DNA of 64,000 nucleotides from Thermocrispum agreste DSM 44070 (GCF_000427905.1 NZ_KE386604.1:434001-498000); one strand, 5' to 3'. Counted from the first letter of the stretch, positions 9,304 through 18,556 are shown. A program made the numbers and translations. Notes: generated by a model not told the origin, from the sequence alone.

Positions 9304-10136
9304 GCTTCCAGTTGCCACGCCCAGGGCGTTGCGTGGTGATGGGGGTGCTCAACGTGACGCCCGATTCGTTCTCCGACGGTGGCCGCTACCTGCATTTGGA
9401 CGACGCGCTGGCGCACGCGGCGCAGATGGCCGCGGAGGGCGCCGACCTGATCGACGTCGGCGGCGAGTCGACCAGGCCGGGTGCCGAGCGAGTGGCCGCC
9501 GAGGTGGAGCGGGACCGGGTGATCCCGGTGATCAAGGAGCTGGCCGCCGACGGGCTGGTGCTGTCGGTGGACACCACGCGCGCGGCTGTTGCCGCCGCAG
9601 CGCTGGAGGCGGGCGCCGCGGTGATCAACGACGTGTCCGGTGGCCTGGCCGATCCGGACATGGTGCATGTCGCGGCGGACGCGAAGGTTCCGCTGGTGCT
9701 GATGCACTGGCGTGGGCACAGCCGTGACATGGACCGCCTGGCCATCTACGACGACGTGGTCACGGACGTGCGCGACGAGTTGAGCCGCCGGGTGGACGCC
9801 GCACTGGCGGCCGGGGTGTCGGCCGAGCAGATCGTGCTGGACCCCGGCCTGGGGTTCGCCAAACGCCCGCACCACAACTGGGCTTTGCTGCACCGCCTGG
9901 GGGAAATCCTCGACCTGGGCTTTCCGGTGTTGATCGGCGCTTCTCGCAAGCGGTTCCTGGGCAGTCTGCTCGCCGTCGGCGACACGCCCCGGGAGCCCAG
10001 CGGCCGGGAGGACGCCACGACTGCCGTCTCGGCGCTGGCTGCGGCCAACGGGGCGTGGGGCGTGCGGGTGCATGCCGTCCGGCCGTCGCTGGACGCGGTG
10101 AAGGTGGCGCACGCCTGGATGCGGGGCAAGCCGTGA
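9300..10136 (+). CDS. folP: Dihydropteroate synthase FolP
   Basis: Condenses p-aminobenzoate with hydroxymethyl-dihydropterin pyrophosphate, the sulfonamide target step. [11 protein letters not shown] (residues about 18-28), [12 protein letters not shown] and GASRKRFLG are the pterin and diphosphate-binding signatures of a TIM-barrel DHPS. Length 278 aa is normal. ATG 9300 overlaps the folE stop (ATGA) and the gene's own stop overlaps the GTG of folB, so folE-folP-folB-folK is a tightly coupled operon. Nothing in the sequence suggests an FolP2-type inactive paralogue, since the catalytic loops are intact. Confidence 0.96.
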   Translation: MSFQLPRPGRCVVMGVLNVTPDSFSDGGRYLHLDDALAHAAQMAAEGADLIDVGGESTRPGAERVAAEVERDRVIPVIKELAADGLVLSVDTTRAAVAAAALEAGAAVINDVSGGLADPDMVHVAADAKVPLVLMHWRGHSRDMDRLAIYDDVVTDVRDELSRRVDAALAAGVSAEQIVLDPGLGFAKRPHHNWALLHRLGEILDLGFPVLIGASRKRFLGSLLAVGDTPREPSGREDATTAVSALAAANGAWGVRVHAVRPSLDAVKVAHAWMRGKP

Positions 10137-10528
10137 CGCGCGGCGACCGCATCACGCTGACCGGTTTGCGGGTGCACGGCCGCCACGGGGTCTTCGACCA
10201 CGAGAAGCGCGACGGCCAGGATTTCGTCGTCGACGTGGTCGCCTGGCTGGATCTGGCCAAGGCGGCGGCGACGGACGACCTGGCGGACACCCTGGACTAC
10301 GGCGCCCTTGCCGAGCAGGTGGCCGCGATCGTCGGCGGGGAGCCGTGCGACTTGATCGAGACGGTCGCCGAGCGGATCGCCCGGCACGTACTGAGCGACG
10401 AGCGGGTGCAGGCCACCGAGGTGACCGTGCACAAACCGTCGGCACCGATTCCGCGCGAGTTCGCCGACGTCGCCGTGACCGTGTACCGACGGCGGGAGGG
10501 TGCCGGGGAGGACGCTCGGCAACGATGA
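10133..10528 (+). CDS. folB: Dihydroneopterin aldolase FolB
   Basis: Cleaves 7,8-dihydroneopterin to 6-hydroxymethyl-dihydropterin and glycolaldehyde. The conserved start [19 protein letters not shown], the central [10 protein letters not shown] and the C-terminal [11 protein letters not shown] with its catalytic Lys are all visible. GTG 10133 lies inside the folP stop, and the 131-residue product is of usual size with a short Arg/Glu-rich tail. The stop overlaps the ATG of folK. Order folE-folP-folB-folK matches mycobacteria. Confidence 0.95.
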   Translation: MTRGDRITLTGLRVHGRHGVFDHEKRDGQDFVVDVVAWLDLAKAAATDDLADTLDYGALAEQVAAIVGGEPCDLIETVAERIARHVLSDERVQATEVTVHKPSAPIPREFADVAVTVYRRREGAGEDARQR

Positions 10529-11025
10529 GCGACGCCGTGTTGTCCCTTGGATCGAACCTCGGGGACCGGCTGGCCTATCTGCAGCTGGCCGTGGACGGAC
10601 TGGGCCCCCGGGTGCGCGCGGTGTCCCCGGTGTACGAGACCGAGCCGTGGGGCGTCACCGACCAGCCGCTGTTCCTCAACGCCGTGGTACTGGCCGCGGA
10701 CGACGACCTCGACCACTGGGGCTGGCTGCGGCTGGCCCAGGATCTGGAGCGCAAGGCCAACCGGGTGCGGGAGATCCGCTGGGGCCCGCGAACGTTGGAC
10801 GTCGACGTGGTGACGGTCGATCAGGTGCGCTCGGACGATCCGCGGCTGCTGCTTCCGCACCCCGGGACACCCGACCGCTCCAGCGTGCTGATTCCTTGGC
10901 TGGCCGTGGACCCGGATGCCGAGCTGCCCGGTCACGGCCGGGTGGATGCGCTGCTGGCGGCGCGCCCGGCACAGGAGCGGGCCGGTGTCGTGCGGCGGGA
11001 CGATCTCGTGCTGCGCGTTGCGTGA
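10525..11025 (+). CDS. folK: 2-amino-4-hydroxy-6-hydroxymethyldihydropteridine pyrophosphokinase FolK
   Basis: Transfers pyrophosphate from ATP to 6-hydroxymethyl-dihydropterin, giving the FolP substrate. The family pattern is clear: [10 protein letters not shown] at the start, [18 protein letters not shown] in the middle, and [11 protein letters not shown] with the metal-binding Asp pair, followed by LPHP. 166 residues, a normal length. ATG 10525 overlaps the folB stop by 4 bp. Last of the four folate genes; the following DUF3180 gene starts 37 bp later and may belong to the same transcript. Confidence 0.96.
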   Translation: MSDAVLSLGSNLGDRLAYLQLAVDGLGPRVRAVSPVYETEPWGVTDQPLFLNAVVLAADDDLDHWGWLRLAQDLERKANRVREIRWGPRTLDVDVVTVDQVRSDDPRLLLPHPGTPDRSSVLIPWLAVDPDAELPGHGRVDALLAARPAQERAGVVRRDDLVLRVA

Positions 11026-11062
11026 CGAGCCTGCGCCGGGTGCTCCTGGCTAGGCTGGCGGC

Positions 11063-11521
11063 GTGCACTTCACCCGGGTCACCGACTTGTTGCTGGCCGG
11101 CGTGATCGGTCTCGGTGCGGGGTACCTGCTGTTCGAGGTCGCCTCGTCGCAGATCCCGCGGCTGCCGACCGCCGCTGGCCTGCCGTTGGCGGTGCTGGCG
11201 TTGATCGAAGGCATCCTGGCGCGGTGGGTGAAGTCCAGGATCACCCGGCGGCAGGTGACCCAGCCGATCGTGGTGGCGCGGTGCGTCGTGCTGGCCAAGG
11301 CGTCGTCGTTGCTGGGGGCGGTGATGCTCGGCGGCTGGCTGGGCGCCTACTTCTATCTGGCGGGCCGGTCGAGCGTGGTGGCCGACGCCGAAGTACCCGC
11401 CGCGTTGATCGGTGCGGCCTGTGCCGCGGCCTTGATCGGCACGGCGCTGTGGCTGGAACACAGCTGCCGGACCCCTGACCAAAGGGACGCCGAGCGGGAC
11501 GATCGGACAACGAGCTCATAG
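11063..11521 (+). CDS. DUF3180 membrane protein
   Basis: 152-residue protein with four predicted transmembrane helices (about residues 8-27, 36-54, 74-95 and 105-124) and a short polar C-terminus. It matches the actinobacterial DUF3180 family, which sits directly after folK in mycobacteria (Rv3605c) and relatives. The start is GTG 11063. Function unknown; the conserved position next to folK suggests a link to the cell envelope or folate operon rather than proof of one. Confidence 0.85.
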   Translation: MHFTRVTDLLLAGVIGLGAGYLLFEVASSQIPRLPTAAGLPLAVLALIEGILARWVKSRITRRQVTQPIVVARCVVLAKASSLLGAVMLGGWLGAYFYLAGRSSVVADAEVPAALIGAACAAALIGTALWLEHSCRTPDQRDAERDDRTTSS

Positions 11522-11573
11522 TTCTCGACACAGATTGGTCTCGGGCCGATAACTACCAGGTACCCTCGGGGCC

Positions 11574-13118
11574 ATGCATCAGGACGGACACCGGTCGAGC
11601 CCCGCGTGGCTGGTTGCCGGAGCGATCTTCGCCGTGGTCGCCACGGTCCTGCTGGTGCTGTCCGATGATGCGCGCTGGTTGCGCCTGGGCATCGTCGCCG
11701 CGCTGTGGGCGGCGTTCCTCGGCGGTTTCCTCGCCACCCACTACCGCAGGCAGGCCGATCGCGCGGTGGAGTCGCTGGAAGACGCCCAGGCGATGTACGA
11801 GCTGGAGCTCGAGCGGGAAGTCGCCGCCCGCCGCGAGTACGAGCTGCAGGTCGAGGCCGACGCGAAGGTGGCAGCGGAGGAAACCACGCGCAAGGAGCTG
11901 GATGCCTTGCGCAACGAGCTGGCCACGTTGCGCGAGACGTTGCAGCGGCTGATGAACGGCGAGGTGCTCTACGAGCGAGTGGCGTTGACCGCGCAATCGA
12001 CCCGCATGCGGTCACTGCGCAGCGAACCGAAGCCGAAGACGATCGACGCGCCGTCCAACCGGACCGACGGACCGCAACGGCAGTTGCGTAGCGCGCTGGC
12101 CGATCAGCGCACCGAGTTGTTGCCGCCGGTGGTCGATACTGCGCAGGAGCGTGACGGTTCGGCAGGCGCCGATCAGTCGGTGCGGCCGGGGCCGCGCCGC
12201 GGCGCGAACCGGCCGGTGGACGGCCCGCCGTCGTTCCCGGACGGCCAGCGGGGGCCCGGTGCGCGGGATCACGACCGGGCGGGCGGCCCGCGCCGTGAGG
12301 GTGCGGCTCGGCCGGATGCCGGTCGTGGCAGGCCAGCCGAGCCCGCGCCGCCCAGGATCCGGGAAGACGACTTCGCCCGGCGAGGCCGGCCGGAACGGCG
12401 CGGCGACGGCCGTCCGCCCGGCCACCCCGGCGAGAAGCCGGTGCATGCGGCGGCGCGATCGCCCGAGCCGGCCCAGGTGCGGCCGGCCCCACCGAATCGG
12501 GACCGGCACGCGGGCTTCCCCAACTCCAGGGACGAAGGACGTGAGCCACCGTGGCTGGGGCGTCGTGGCGCGGGCGCTGAGCCGCCCGCAGGTCGGCCGG
12601 AGCAGCAGCGGCGGCCCGATCCGGGCGAGGAGCGTGGCCGCGCACCGAAGGAGGACGTACCGCCGTGGCTGGCCGGTTCGGAGCCGAGCAGGCCGGTGCG
12701 GCCGCAAGGCGGCGACGTCCCGCATCGCCGCGGGCGCGATGCCGACGAGGCGAGGGCCCCGCGCGGTCGGCACGGAGCCGACGGTGACGACGTTCGTGAC
12801 GAGTCGATCTTCGACGAGAAGACGCACATCACGCTCAACCCCACGTTGCCGCCCGCGGTGCGGGAGAACCTGCGCCCGGGTGGCCGTCGCCGCAAGGAGG
12901 AGCCCGAGCCGGGGTCGCCCGAGGTCGGCACGACCGGTTCGCGTCGCGACCGGGACGACGAGCCGGAGCGGCCGTGGTTGCACTCGGTCGAGTCGCAATC
13001 CGCGCAGCGCGAGGAGGAGGACGAGGCATACGGTTCGCACTCGTCCGGCCGCTCGGTCTCGGAGCTGCTGGCCGCGTACGGCTCCTCAGTGCCGCGCCGC
13101 CGTCGACGGCGTGACTAG
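11574..13118 (+). CDS. DUF6779-type membrane protein with coiled coil and long disordered tail
   Basis: 514 residues. Two transmembrane helices near the N-terminus (about 10-30 and 38-58) are followed by a charged coiled coil (about 60-130). About 350 residues of Arg/Pro/Gly/Glu-rich low-complexity sequence come next, then a conserved-looking end (SVSELLAAYGSS) and a basic RRRRRRD terminus. Position after the DUF3180 gene and before the DUF2520 gene matches Rv3604c in M. tuberculosis. The tail is strongly cationic and likely disordered on the cytoplasmic side. Function unknown; the architecture would suit an envelope-associated scaffold. Confidence 0.8.
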   Translation: MHQDGHRSSPAWLVAGAIFAVVATVLLVLSDDARWLRLGIVAALWAAFLGGFLATHYRRQADRAVESLEDAQAMYELELEREVAARREYELQVEADAKVAAEETTRKELDALRNELATLRETLQRLMNGEVLYERVALTAQSTRMRSLRSEPKPKTIDAPSNRTDGPQRQLRSALADQRTELLPPVVDTAQERDGSAGADQSVRPGPRRGANRPVDGPPSFPDGQRGPGARDHDRAGGPRREGAARPDAGRGRPAEPAPPRIREDDFARRGRPERRGDGRPPGHPGEKPVHAAARSPEPAQVRPAPPNRDRHAGFPNSRDEGREPPWLGRRGAGAEPPAGRPEQQRRPDPGEERGRAPKEDVPPWLAGSEPSRPVRPQGGDVPHRRGRDADEARAPRGRHGADGDDVRDESIFDEKTHITLNPTLPPAVRENLRPGGRRRKEEPEPGSPEVGTTGSRRDRDDEPERPWLHSVESQSAQREEEDEAYGSHSSGRSVSELLAAYGSSVPRRRRRRD

Positions 13119-13592
13119 CGGGCATCGTTACCCCGGAATCCCTGGCGCTCACCGAACGGTCGCCACGCCGGAATCCCTGGCGCTCACCGAACGGTCGCCA
13201 CGCCGGAATCCCGGCGCCCACCGAACGGTCGCCACGCCGGAATCCCCGGCGCTCACCGAACGGTCGCCACGCCGGAATCCCGGCGCCCACCGAACCGTCG
13301 CTACACCGGAATCCCGGCCGCCCACCGAACCGTCGCCACGCCGGAATCCCCGCCATCGAACGTCGGTACCGGGTAAGCCGTTGCGGCGAGGGCTCCTCGT
13401 TCTCCCGGTCCGGGTAGGGGACCGTTCCATTCGGCGCAAGGTCGCCGGAACGACCGGAGTGGCCGGCAATGCACCTCCGTCCTGGTGTGATCGGTCACCT
13501 CGGCGCAGCCGAAGCCGATCGCGGTGAGTTACGCTGCCTCGCGTCGTCCGGTACCCACGCCGCGTGGGACTGGAACGAGCAAAGGAGCAACG
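13119..13592. other. 474-bp spacer before the pan operon
   Basis: No gene is apparent. The left half is the 34/35-bp tandem repeat; the right half (about 13364-13592) is unique sequence that must hold the promoter of the DUF2520-panC-panD-coaX run. AAAGGAGC at 13581-13588 is the ribosome-binding site of the next gene. I see no convincing -35/-10 pair. Confidence 0.6.
13133..13363. repeat. 34/35-bp tandem repeat, about 6.5 copies
   Basis: Units begin with CCGGAATCCC at 13133, 13168, 13203, 13237, 13272, 13306 and 13341, spaced 35, 35, 34, 35, 34 and 35 bp. Each holds CACCGAACSGTCGC after the first block, and the last copy is partial. Because spacing alternates between 34 and 35 the array cannot encode a repeat protein. 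The CCGGAATCCCGG core is a near-palindrome. It lies directly after the stop of the DUF6779 gene. Confidence 0.9.
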
Positions 13593-14516
13593 ATGCAGGC
13601 AAGCTCCCCGATGCCGCACGACGGCGGACGGCGGGAGGCCAGGTTGGCCGTCGGCGTGGTCTCCGCGGGCCGCGTCGGCAGCGTGCTCGGGGCCGCGCTG
13701 CGGCGCGCCGGGCACGAGATCGTCGCGGCGTCCGGAGTGTCCGCCGCATCCGTCCGCCGCGCCGAGACCCTGCTGCCGGACGTCCCGCTGCTGCCGCCCG
13801 ACGAGGTGGCCAGGAAAGCCGATCTGGTCCTGCTCGCCATCCCGGACGACGCCTTGGCCGGGACGGTGCACGGCTTGGTGAACACCGGGTCGTTGCGGTC
13901 CGGCCAGATCGTCGTGCACACCTCCGGCGCCCACGGGGTCGACGTGCTGCGCCCGGCGGCCGAAGTCGGCGCGCTGTGTGTCGCTTTGCATCCCGCCATG
14001 ACGTTCACCGGCCGCGCGGAGGACATCGAGCGGCTGGGCTCGGCGTGCATCGGAGTGACCGCCGCCGAAGGTGACGACGCAGCGGCCAACGTGGGTGAGG
14101 CGCTGGCGGTGGAGATGGGTGCCGAACCGGTGCGCATCCCGCAAGCCGCCCGGCCGCTGTACCACGCGGCGTTGACGCACGGCGCCAATCACCTGATCAC
14201 TTTGGTGGCCGACAGCGTCGACCTGCTGCAGCGGGCAGGAATCGCCAACGCCGAGCGCGTGCTGGCCCCGCTGCTGTCGGCGGCGCTGGACAACGTGCTG
14301 CGGCACGGCGACCGCGCGCTCACCGGCCCGGTCGCCCGTGGCGACGCCGGCACGGTTCGCACCCACCTGGGTGTGCTGGTCGACGAAGCAGCCGATGTCC
14401 TGCCGTCCTACACTGCGCTGGCCACCCGCACGGCGACCCGGGCGCATGCCTCCGGCATGCTGCGCGACGACGGGTACGCAGCCATCAACGGGGTGCTGGG
14501 GAGAGGAACCCGATGA
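13593..14516 (+). CDS. Rossmann-fold DUF2520 dehydrogenase-like protein
   Basis: 307 residues. The N-terminal half is an NAD(P)-binding Rossmann domain with a glycine loop ([19 protein letters not shown]), and [11 protein letters not shown] follows the second strand pair. The C-terminal half is the helical DUF2520 domain with HPAMTFTG and [12 protein letters not shown] segments. It resembles the pyrroline-5-carboxylate/6-phosphogluconate dehydrogenase superfamily. DUF2520 genes commonly sit just before panC (Rv3603c in M. tuberculosis). A ketopantoate reductase-like role is an attractive but unproven idea. ATG 13593 follows AAAGGAGC; the end overlaps panC by 4 bp. Confidence 0.88.
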   Translation: MQASSPMPHDGGRREARLAVGVVSAGRVGSVLGAALRRAGHEIVAASGVSAASVRRAETLLPDVPLLPPDEVARKADLVLLAIPDDALAGTVHGLVNTGSLRSGQIVVHTSGAHGVDVLRPAAEVGALCVALHPAMTFTGRAEDIERLGSACIGVTAAEGDDAAANVGEALAVEMGAEPVRIPQAARPLYHAALTHGANHLITLVADSVDLLQRAGIANAERVLAPLLSAALDNVLRHGDRALTGPVARGDAGTVRTHLGVLVDEAADVLPSYTALATRTATRAHASGMLRDDGYAAINGVLGRGTR

Positions 14517-15400
14517 CGTCGAGTCAGTCGAGCTTCGTCCGCGGCAAGCTGAACGTGATTGCCGACCCTGCCGAGGTGTCCCGCACCACGGCCGCGCTGC
14601 GTGCCGTCGGCCGCACGGTGGTGCTGGTGCCGACCATGGGCGCGCTGCATGCCGGGCACATGGAGCTGATCCGCCGCGCCAAGCGCATCCCCGGCAACGT
14701 CACCGTGGTGGTGTCGATCTTCGTCAATCCGTTGCAGTTCGGGCCGAACGAGGACCTGGACCGGTACCCGAGGACGCTCGAGGAGGACCTGGCCAAGCTC
14801 GAGCAGGCCGGGGTCGAGCTGGCGTTCACGCCGACCGTGCAGCACATGTACCCCGACGGCGAGCCGCGGGTGACGGTGCACCCCGGGCCGCTGGGCGACG
14901 AGCTGGAAGGCGCCAGCCGCCCTGGCCACTTCGCCGGGGTGCTCACCGTGGTGTCGAAGCTGTTCAACATCGTGCGGCCGGCGTATGCGTTCTTCGGCGA
15001 GAAGGATTACCAGCAGTTGGTGCTGGTCAAGGCCATGGTACGGGACCTGAACATGGACGTACGGGTGATCGGCGTGCCCACGGTGCGCGAGCCGGACGGG
15101 CTGGCGCTGTCGTCCCGCAACGCCTACCTGTCGCCGCGCGAGCGCGAGCTGGCGGTGACGCTGTCTGCCGCGCTGACCGCGGGCGCGCACTCCGCCCACA
15201 AGGGCGGTCCGGCGGCACTGGCCGCCGCAGAGGCCACGTTGGCCGCGCGGCCCGAGGTCGAGGTGGACTACCTGGAATTGCGTGATCCCCAGCTCGGCCC
15301 TGCCCCCGAGACCGGTGCCGCCCGACTGCTGGTGGCCGCGAAGGTCGGCGCCACCCGGTTGATCGACAACGTGGGGATCGTGCTGGGCGAACCGGAGTGA
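14513..15400 (+). CDS. panC: Pantothenate synthetase PanC
   Basis: ATP-dependent ligation of pantoate and beta-alanine to pantothenate. The HIGH-like nucleotidyl-transferase motif GALHAGH, the [13 protein letters not shown] substrate loop, [10 protein letters not shown] and the KMSKS-like [13 protein letters not shown] are all present. Length 295 aa is normal. ATG 14513 overlaps the stop of the DUF2520 gene, so the two are likely translated together. It forms a pathway unit with panD immediately downstream. Confidence 0.97.
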   Translation: MTSSQSSFVRGKLNVIADPAEVSRTTAALRAVGRTVVLVPTMGALHAGHMELIRRAKRIPGNVTVVVSIFVNPLQFGPNEDLDRYPRTLEEDLAKLEQAGVELAFTPTVQHMYPDGEPRVTVHPGPLGDELEGASRPGHFAGVLTVVSKLFNIVRPAYAFFGEKDYQQLVLVKAMVRDLNMDVRVIGVPTVREPDGLALSSRNAYLSPRERELAVTLSAALTAGAHSAHKGGPAALAAAEATLAARPEVEVDYLELRDPQLGPAPETGAARLLVAAKVGATRLIDNVGIVLGEPE

Positions 15401-15416
15401 CGAGAAAGGCACACCC

Positions 15417-15902
15417 ATGCTGCGGACGATGCTGAAATCCAAGATCCACCGGGCCACCGTGACGCAAGCCGACCTGCACTACGTCGGCTCCGTGACGGTG
15501 GACGAGGACCTGATGACCGCGGCGGACCTGTTGCCGGGGGAGCAGGTCGCGATCGTCGACATCACCAACGGTGCCCGGCTGGAGACCTACGTCATCCCCG
15601 GCGCGGCGGGCAGCGGCGTGATCGGGATCAACGGGGCCGCCGCGCACCTGGTGCACCCCGGTGACCTGGTGATCCTGATGTCGTACGCGCAAATGGACGA
15701 CGCCGAGGCCGCCACCTACCAGCCCAAGATCGTCTTCGTGGACGCGGACAACAAGATCGTCGAGCGGGGCACCGACCCGGGCAGCGCCCCGGAGGGGTCC
15801 GGGCTGATCAGCGGTTCGGTGCAGGCCGGCCGTCAGGCCGCGGAAGCGCCGGAGACCGCGGACGCCGCCAAGCTCGACGCCTTGCTGCACGCCGACGGCT
15901 GA
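15417..15902 (+). CDS. panD: Aspartate 1-decarboxylase PanD with extended C-terminus
   Basis: Pyruvoyl enzyme that makes beta-alanine for PanC. It is made as a proenzyme that cuts itself between Gly24 and Ser25 (HYVGSVTVD), turning Ser25 into the pyruvoyl group. Catalytic region [10 protein letters not shown] and [12 protein letters not shown] are intact. The catalytic fold ends near residue 126. Here about 35 extra residues follow (Gly/Ser/Ala/Glu-rich), longer than the C-terminal tail usual for the family. The start ATG 15417 follows GAGAAAGG. Its stop overlaps the ATG of coaX. Confidence 0.96.
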   Translation: MLRTMLKSKIHRATVTQADLHYVGSVTVDEDLMTAADLLPGEQVAIVDITNGARLETYVIPGAAGSGVIGINGAAAHLVHPGDLVILMSYAQMDDAEAATYQPKIVFVDADNKIVERGTDPGSAPEGSGLISGSVQAGRQAAEAPETADAAKLDALLHADG

Positions 15903-16687
15903 TGCTGCTCACCGTTTCCGCCCGCGACACGGACCTCAGGTTCGGCATCTACGAGGGCCGTGGCGACAGCGCGCGGCTGGTGCGCGACTGGCGAATGCGC
16001 ACAGACAACCGGCTGACCGCCGACGAACTCGCCTGGACCATGCGCGGCATGCTCGGCGAGTACGCCGACCAGATCACCGGGGTGAGCGTGCTGTCGACGG
16101 TGCCGCCGGTGCGCCGGGAGCTGCGCGCGATGCTGAGCCGCTATTACCCGGACGTGCCGCGGGTGATCATCGAGCCGGGGGTGCGCACCGGGATCCCGCT
16201 GCGGGTGGACAACCCGAAGGAAGTCGGGCCGGACCGGTTGATGAACGCCATGGCGGTGCACGCGCTGCACCCGGACCGGCCTTGCGTCGTGGTGGACTTC
16301 GGCACGGCCACAGTGGTCGACGCGGTTTCGGCGGCCGGGGAGTTCCTCGGTGGCGCCTTCGCTCCTGGTATCGAGATCTCGCTCGACGCGCTGGCCACGC
16401 GCACCGCGGCGCTGCGGACCGTGGAGCTGGTGCGCCCGCGCTCGGTGATCGGGAAGAACACCGTGGAATGCCTGCAGTCGGGGATCTTGTACGGGTTCGC
16501 CGGGCAGGTGGACGGGTTGGTCAGCAGGGTGCTCGCGGAGTGGGGCACCGAGCAGGGCCAGGTGGCGGTGGTCGCCACCGGCGGGCTCGCCGGCTTGGTG
16601 GTGGCGGAGTCGCGCACGATCACCGAGCACCGGCCGGACCTGACCTTGCTCGGTTTGCGTCTGGCGTTCGAGCGCAACAAACGATGA
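15902..16687 (+). CDS. coaX: Type III pantothenate kinase-like protein with degenerate phosphate motif
   Basis: 261 residues aligned throughout with CoaX: EPGVRTGIPLRVDNPKEVG, GPDRLMNAMA, VVDFGTATVVD, GGAFAPGI and VGKNTVECLQSG. Type III PanK would phosphorylate pantothenate, the first step of CoA synthesis. The N-terminal phosphate-1 motif, normally DxGNT, reads VSARDTD here: the catalytic Asp6 position is Ser, Gly is Arg and Asn is Asp. M. tuberculosis CoaX also deviates here (DVRNT) and is reported inactive. The product may therefore be a non-catalytic or regulatory paralogue, with CoaA doing the reaction elsewhere. Starts 1 bp inside the panD stop. Confidence 0.88.
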   Translation: MLLTVSARDTDLRFGIYEGRGDSARLVRDWRMRTDNRLTADELAWTMRGMLGEYADQITGVSVLSTVPPVRRELRAMLSRYYPDVPRVIIEPGVRTGIPLRVDNPKEVGPDRLMNAMAVHALHPDRPCVVVDFGTATVVDAVSAAGEFLGGAFAPGIEISLDALATRTAALRTVELVRPRSVIGKNTVECLQSGILYGFAGQVDGLVSRVLAEWGTEQGQVAVVATGGLAGLVVAESRTITEHRPDLTLLGLRLAFERNKR

Positions 16688-17776
16688 ACACCGCGGCGTG
16701 CCCGCGGCCTCGTTTGTGCCGATCTTCGCGGCGACCGGGAATGCCCGCTCCCGGGATCACACTTTCGGGTGGGGTGTGACGGGCACTTGTCCCGGCTGAT
16801 CCGGCCCGCGACCGAATCGAGCTCGATCACGGTCGCGTGACTTATTTCACTTTGCGCACCTGGTCCCGGTGAGTGCTGAGGGCAGGTGCCGACAGGTATT
16901 CCCCGCCCGGCCGTCCGCCTTGCTCCTGGTCGTACCAACTGAACCGATTCGCTAACGGTCGTGCGTACCGGTACGGAGTTGGCGCGAAGCCGAGCTGCCG
17001 AAACTGGTGTCCTGGGCATTCTTGTCGGTTCTGCGGACCGCGGCATTGCCCCGTCGACGGCGGCGATGGGGGATGTGGCCGGATGAGGGCCGGTCACTCT
17101 TTCCGCCGGGACCGATTACCACCTGTCGCGCGGGCGGATCGTGCTGGCAATGCCCAGCTCGCTTTCCCGGCGTCCGCCCGGGTCGCGCCGGAAAGTGACG
17201 ACGAGCCGGTGTCGCCCGGGCATGCAGGACGAACTCGATGCCGAGCCGGTGGATCACTTAGGGAGCGGTGTTCGTATGCGCGTGGCCGCTAATCCGGCAA
17301 TCGGGAAAACATACCGTATTGATCGGAACCCCCGGCATGCCACCCGTGGTTGCCCACGGCTCCCGGCGTGCGGGCCGCTTGCGCCTTCGGGCCGGCCGGT
17401 GTGCGGACCTGCCGCGCCGCGCAGGACGAAGGGAGTGGGGGTTCCCTCGACCCGGTGAGCGGCCTGACCTGGGCGGGATCCGTACGTCAGCACCGGCGGC
17501 GCAGAAGCACGTGGCGTGCGCAGGCATTTCTTACCCGTGTCGGTCTACCGGACGCCGCCGACCGGCGGTGCGCCGAATAGCACGGTCGGCGGCGCGCCCG
17601 TGTGGACTATCCGCGGAACGCGTGGCGTTTGCGCAGGTGCGAGCGGAATAACGGTCCCAATCACCCTCTGATTGCGCCCGTCGTAGAATGTGGGTATTAA
17701 TGACATGACCCGTCGTCCGTAGTGTGCATGGGACGCGTGACGATTCAGCCGGAGCATTACCCCCGGGAGGAAAGCC
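16688..17776. other. 1.09-kb gene-free region between coaX and lsr2
   Basis: No open frame here shows recognisable protein sequence; the short ones are Arg/Pro-rich shadows. In mycobacteria lysS lies at this spot, between coaX and lsr2, but I see no lysyl-tRNA synthetase motif. The stretch looks less GC-rich than its neighbours, with several A/T runs (around 16845, 17280 and 17640-17710). It contains the putative lsr2 promoter. It could hold an unrecognised small RNA or long leader. Confidence 0.55.
17672..17700 (+). promoter_or_regulatory. Candidate lsr2 promoter
   Basis: TTGCGC at 17672-17677 and TATTAA at 17695-17700 are separated by 17 bp, a good housekeeping sigma spacing (4 of 6 matches at each hexamer). 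They lie about 76 bp before the lsr2 ATG. Confidence 0.45.
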
Positions 17777-18118
17777 ATGGCTCAGAAGGTGCTGGTCTCG
17801 CTGATTGACGATTTGGACGGTTCGGACGCCGACGAGACCGTCGAGTTCGGCTTGGACGGCGTGACCTACCAGATCGACCTGTCGGCGAAGAATGCAAAAA
17901 ACCTGCGCGACGCGCTGGCCAAGTATGTCCAGCACGCGCGGCGTGCCGGTGGTCGTAAGCGTCCGGCTCGTTCGGCTTCGGCCAGCAAGTCCGCGTCGGT
18001 CGACCGGGAGCAGAACCAGGCAATTCGCGCGTGGGCGCGGAAAAACGGTTACGCGGTGTCCGACCGGGGCCGGATCCCGACCGAAGTCGTCGAGGCGTAC
18101 CACAAGAAGAAGAACTGA
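17777..18118 (+). CDS. lsr2: Nucleoid-associated xenogeneic silencer Lsr2
   Basis: 113-residue DNA-bridging protein that binds AT-rich DNA and silences foreign genes (H-NS analogue of actinobacteria). The N-terminal oligomerisation domain ([28 protein letters not shown]) and the C-terminal DNA-binding domain with [16 protein letters not shown] are intact. The Arg-Gly-Arg triplet is the AT-hook-like clamp. The linker (about residues 55-75) is Arg/Lys/Ser-rich. GGGAGGAAAG provides a strong ribosome-binding site. Its location just before clpC (with one inserted gene) matches the actinobacterial lsr2-clpC pairing. Confidence 0.97.
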   Translation: MAQKVLVSLIDDLDGSDADETVEFGLDGVTYQIDLSAKNAKNLRDALAKYVQHARRAGGRKRPARSASASKSASVDREQNQAIRAWARKNGYAVSDRGRIPTEVVEAYHKKKN

Positions 18119-18164
18119 CCTCGGTGGTGGAGTGAAAACGCTCCGCAAGACTCCGGCAGTGCAG

Positions 18165-18193
18165 GGGGCCGACGGGAGGTCGTCGGCCCCTTT
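18165..18193 (+). terminator. Rho-independent-type terminator after lsr2
   Basis: A perfect 10-bp stem (GGGGCCGACG with CGTCGGCCCC) closes a 6-base loop and is followed by TTT. It lies 46 bp after the lsr2 stop. Confidence 0.8.
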
Positions 18194-18556
18194 GCCATGT
18201 CTGCCGGGGTGACACTTTCGGGGTCTTTCGTCCCACGGGGCGCAGGCGGGCGGTGGAGGGCACCGTACGGGCACTCGATGCCGGAGCGTCCGGGCAGTCT
18301 TCGCCGGGTTCTCGCCGAGGGGTGCTCGGTCCGCCGTGGCGAGGGTGCGTGCGTCCTCGAGTCGGTGGCCGGTGGCCGGGCGGGGTTGGTTCTCGGGCTG
18401 GCGGCTGGTGGCCGGGCGGGGTTCGTTCTCGGGCTGGCGGCTGGTGGCCGGGCGGTGTTCCTTCTCGAGCTGGCGGCCGGTAGCCCGACAGTGTTCGTCT
18501 TCGAGCCGGTGGCCGGTGGCCAGACAGTGTTTATATGTGGATCATGGCGTGCCCGG
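18194..18556. other. Spacer between lsr2 and the convergent FhuF-like gene
   Basis: No gene. Most of the spacer (from about 18335) is a 36-bp tandem repeat; the rest is unique GC-rich sequence. Confidence 0.6.
18371..18540. repeat. 36-bp tandem repeat, about 4.7 diverging copies
   Basis: Units start with GGTGGCCGGGCGG or a variant at 18371, 18407, 18443, 18479 and 18515, always 36 bp apart. The first two are almost identical and the later ones increasingly diverged. A trace of one earlier unit precedes 18371. Although 36 is a multiple of three and one forward frame stays open, the frame has no credible start or domain. It abuts the 3' end of the reverse-strand FhuF-like gene. Confidence 0.85.

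Noticed and set aside
13133-13363. Possible CRISPR array
   Set aside because: Units are contiguous copies without variable spacers, and no cas genes are present.
16873-17292. 139-codon forward frame in the coaX-lsr2 gap
   Set aside because: Biased residues, no ribosome-binding site, no protein-like pattern; no trace of lysyl-tRNA synthetase either.
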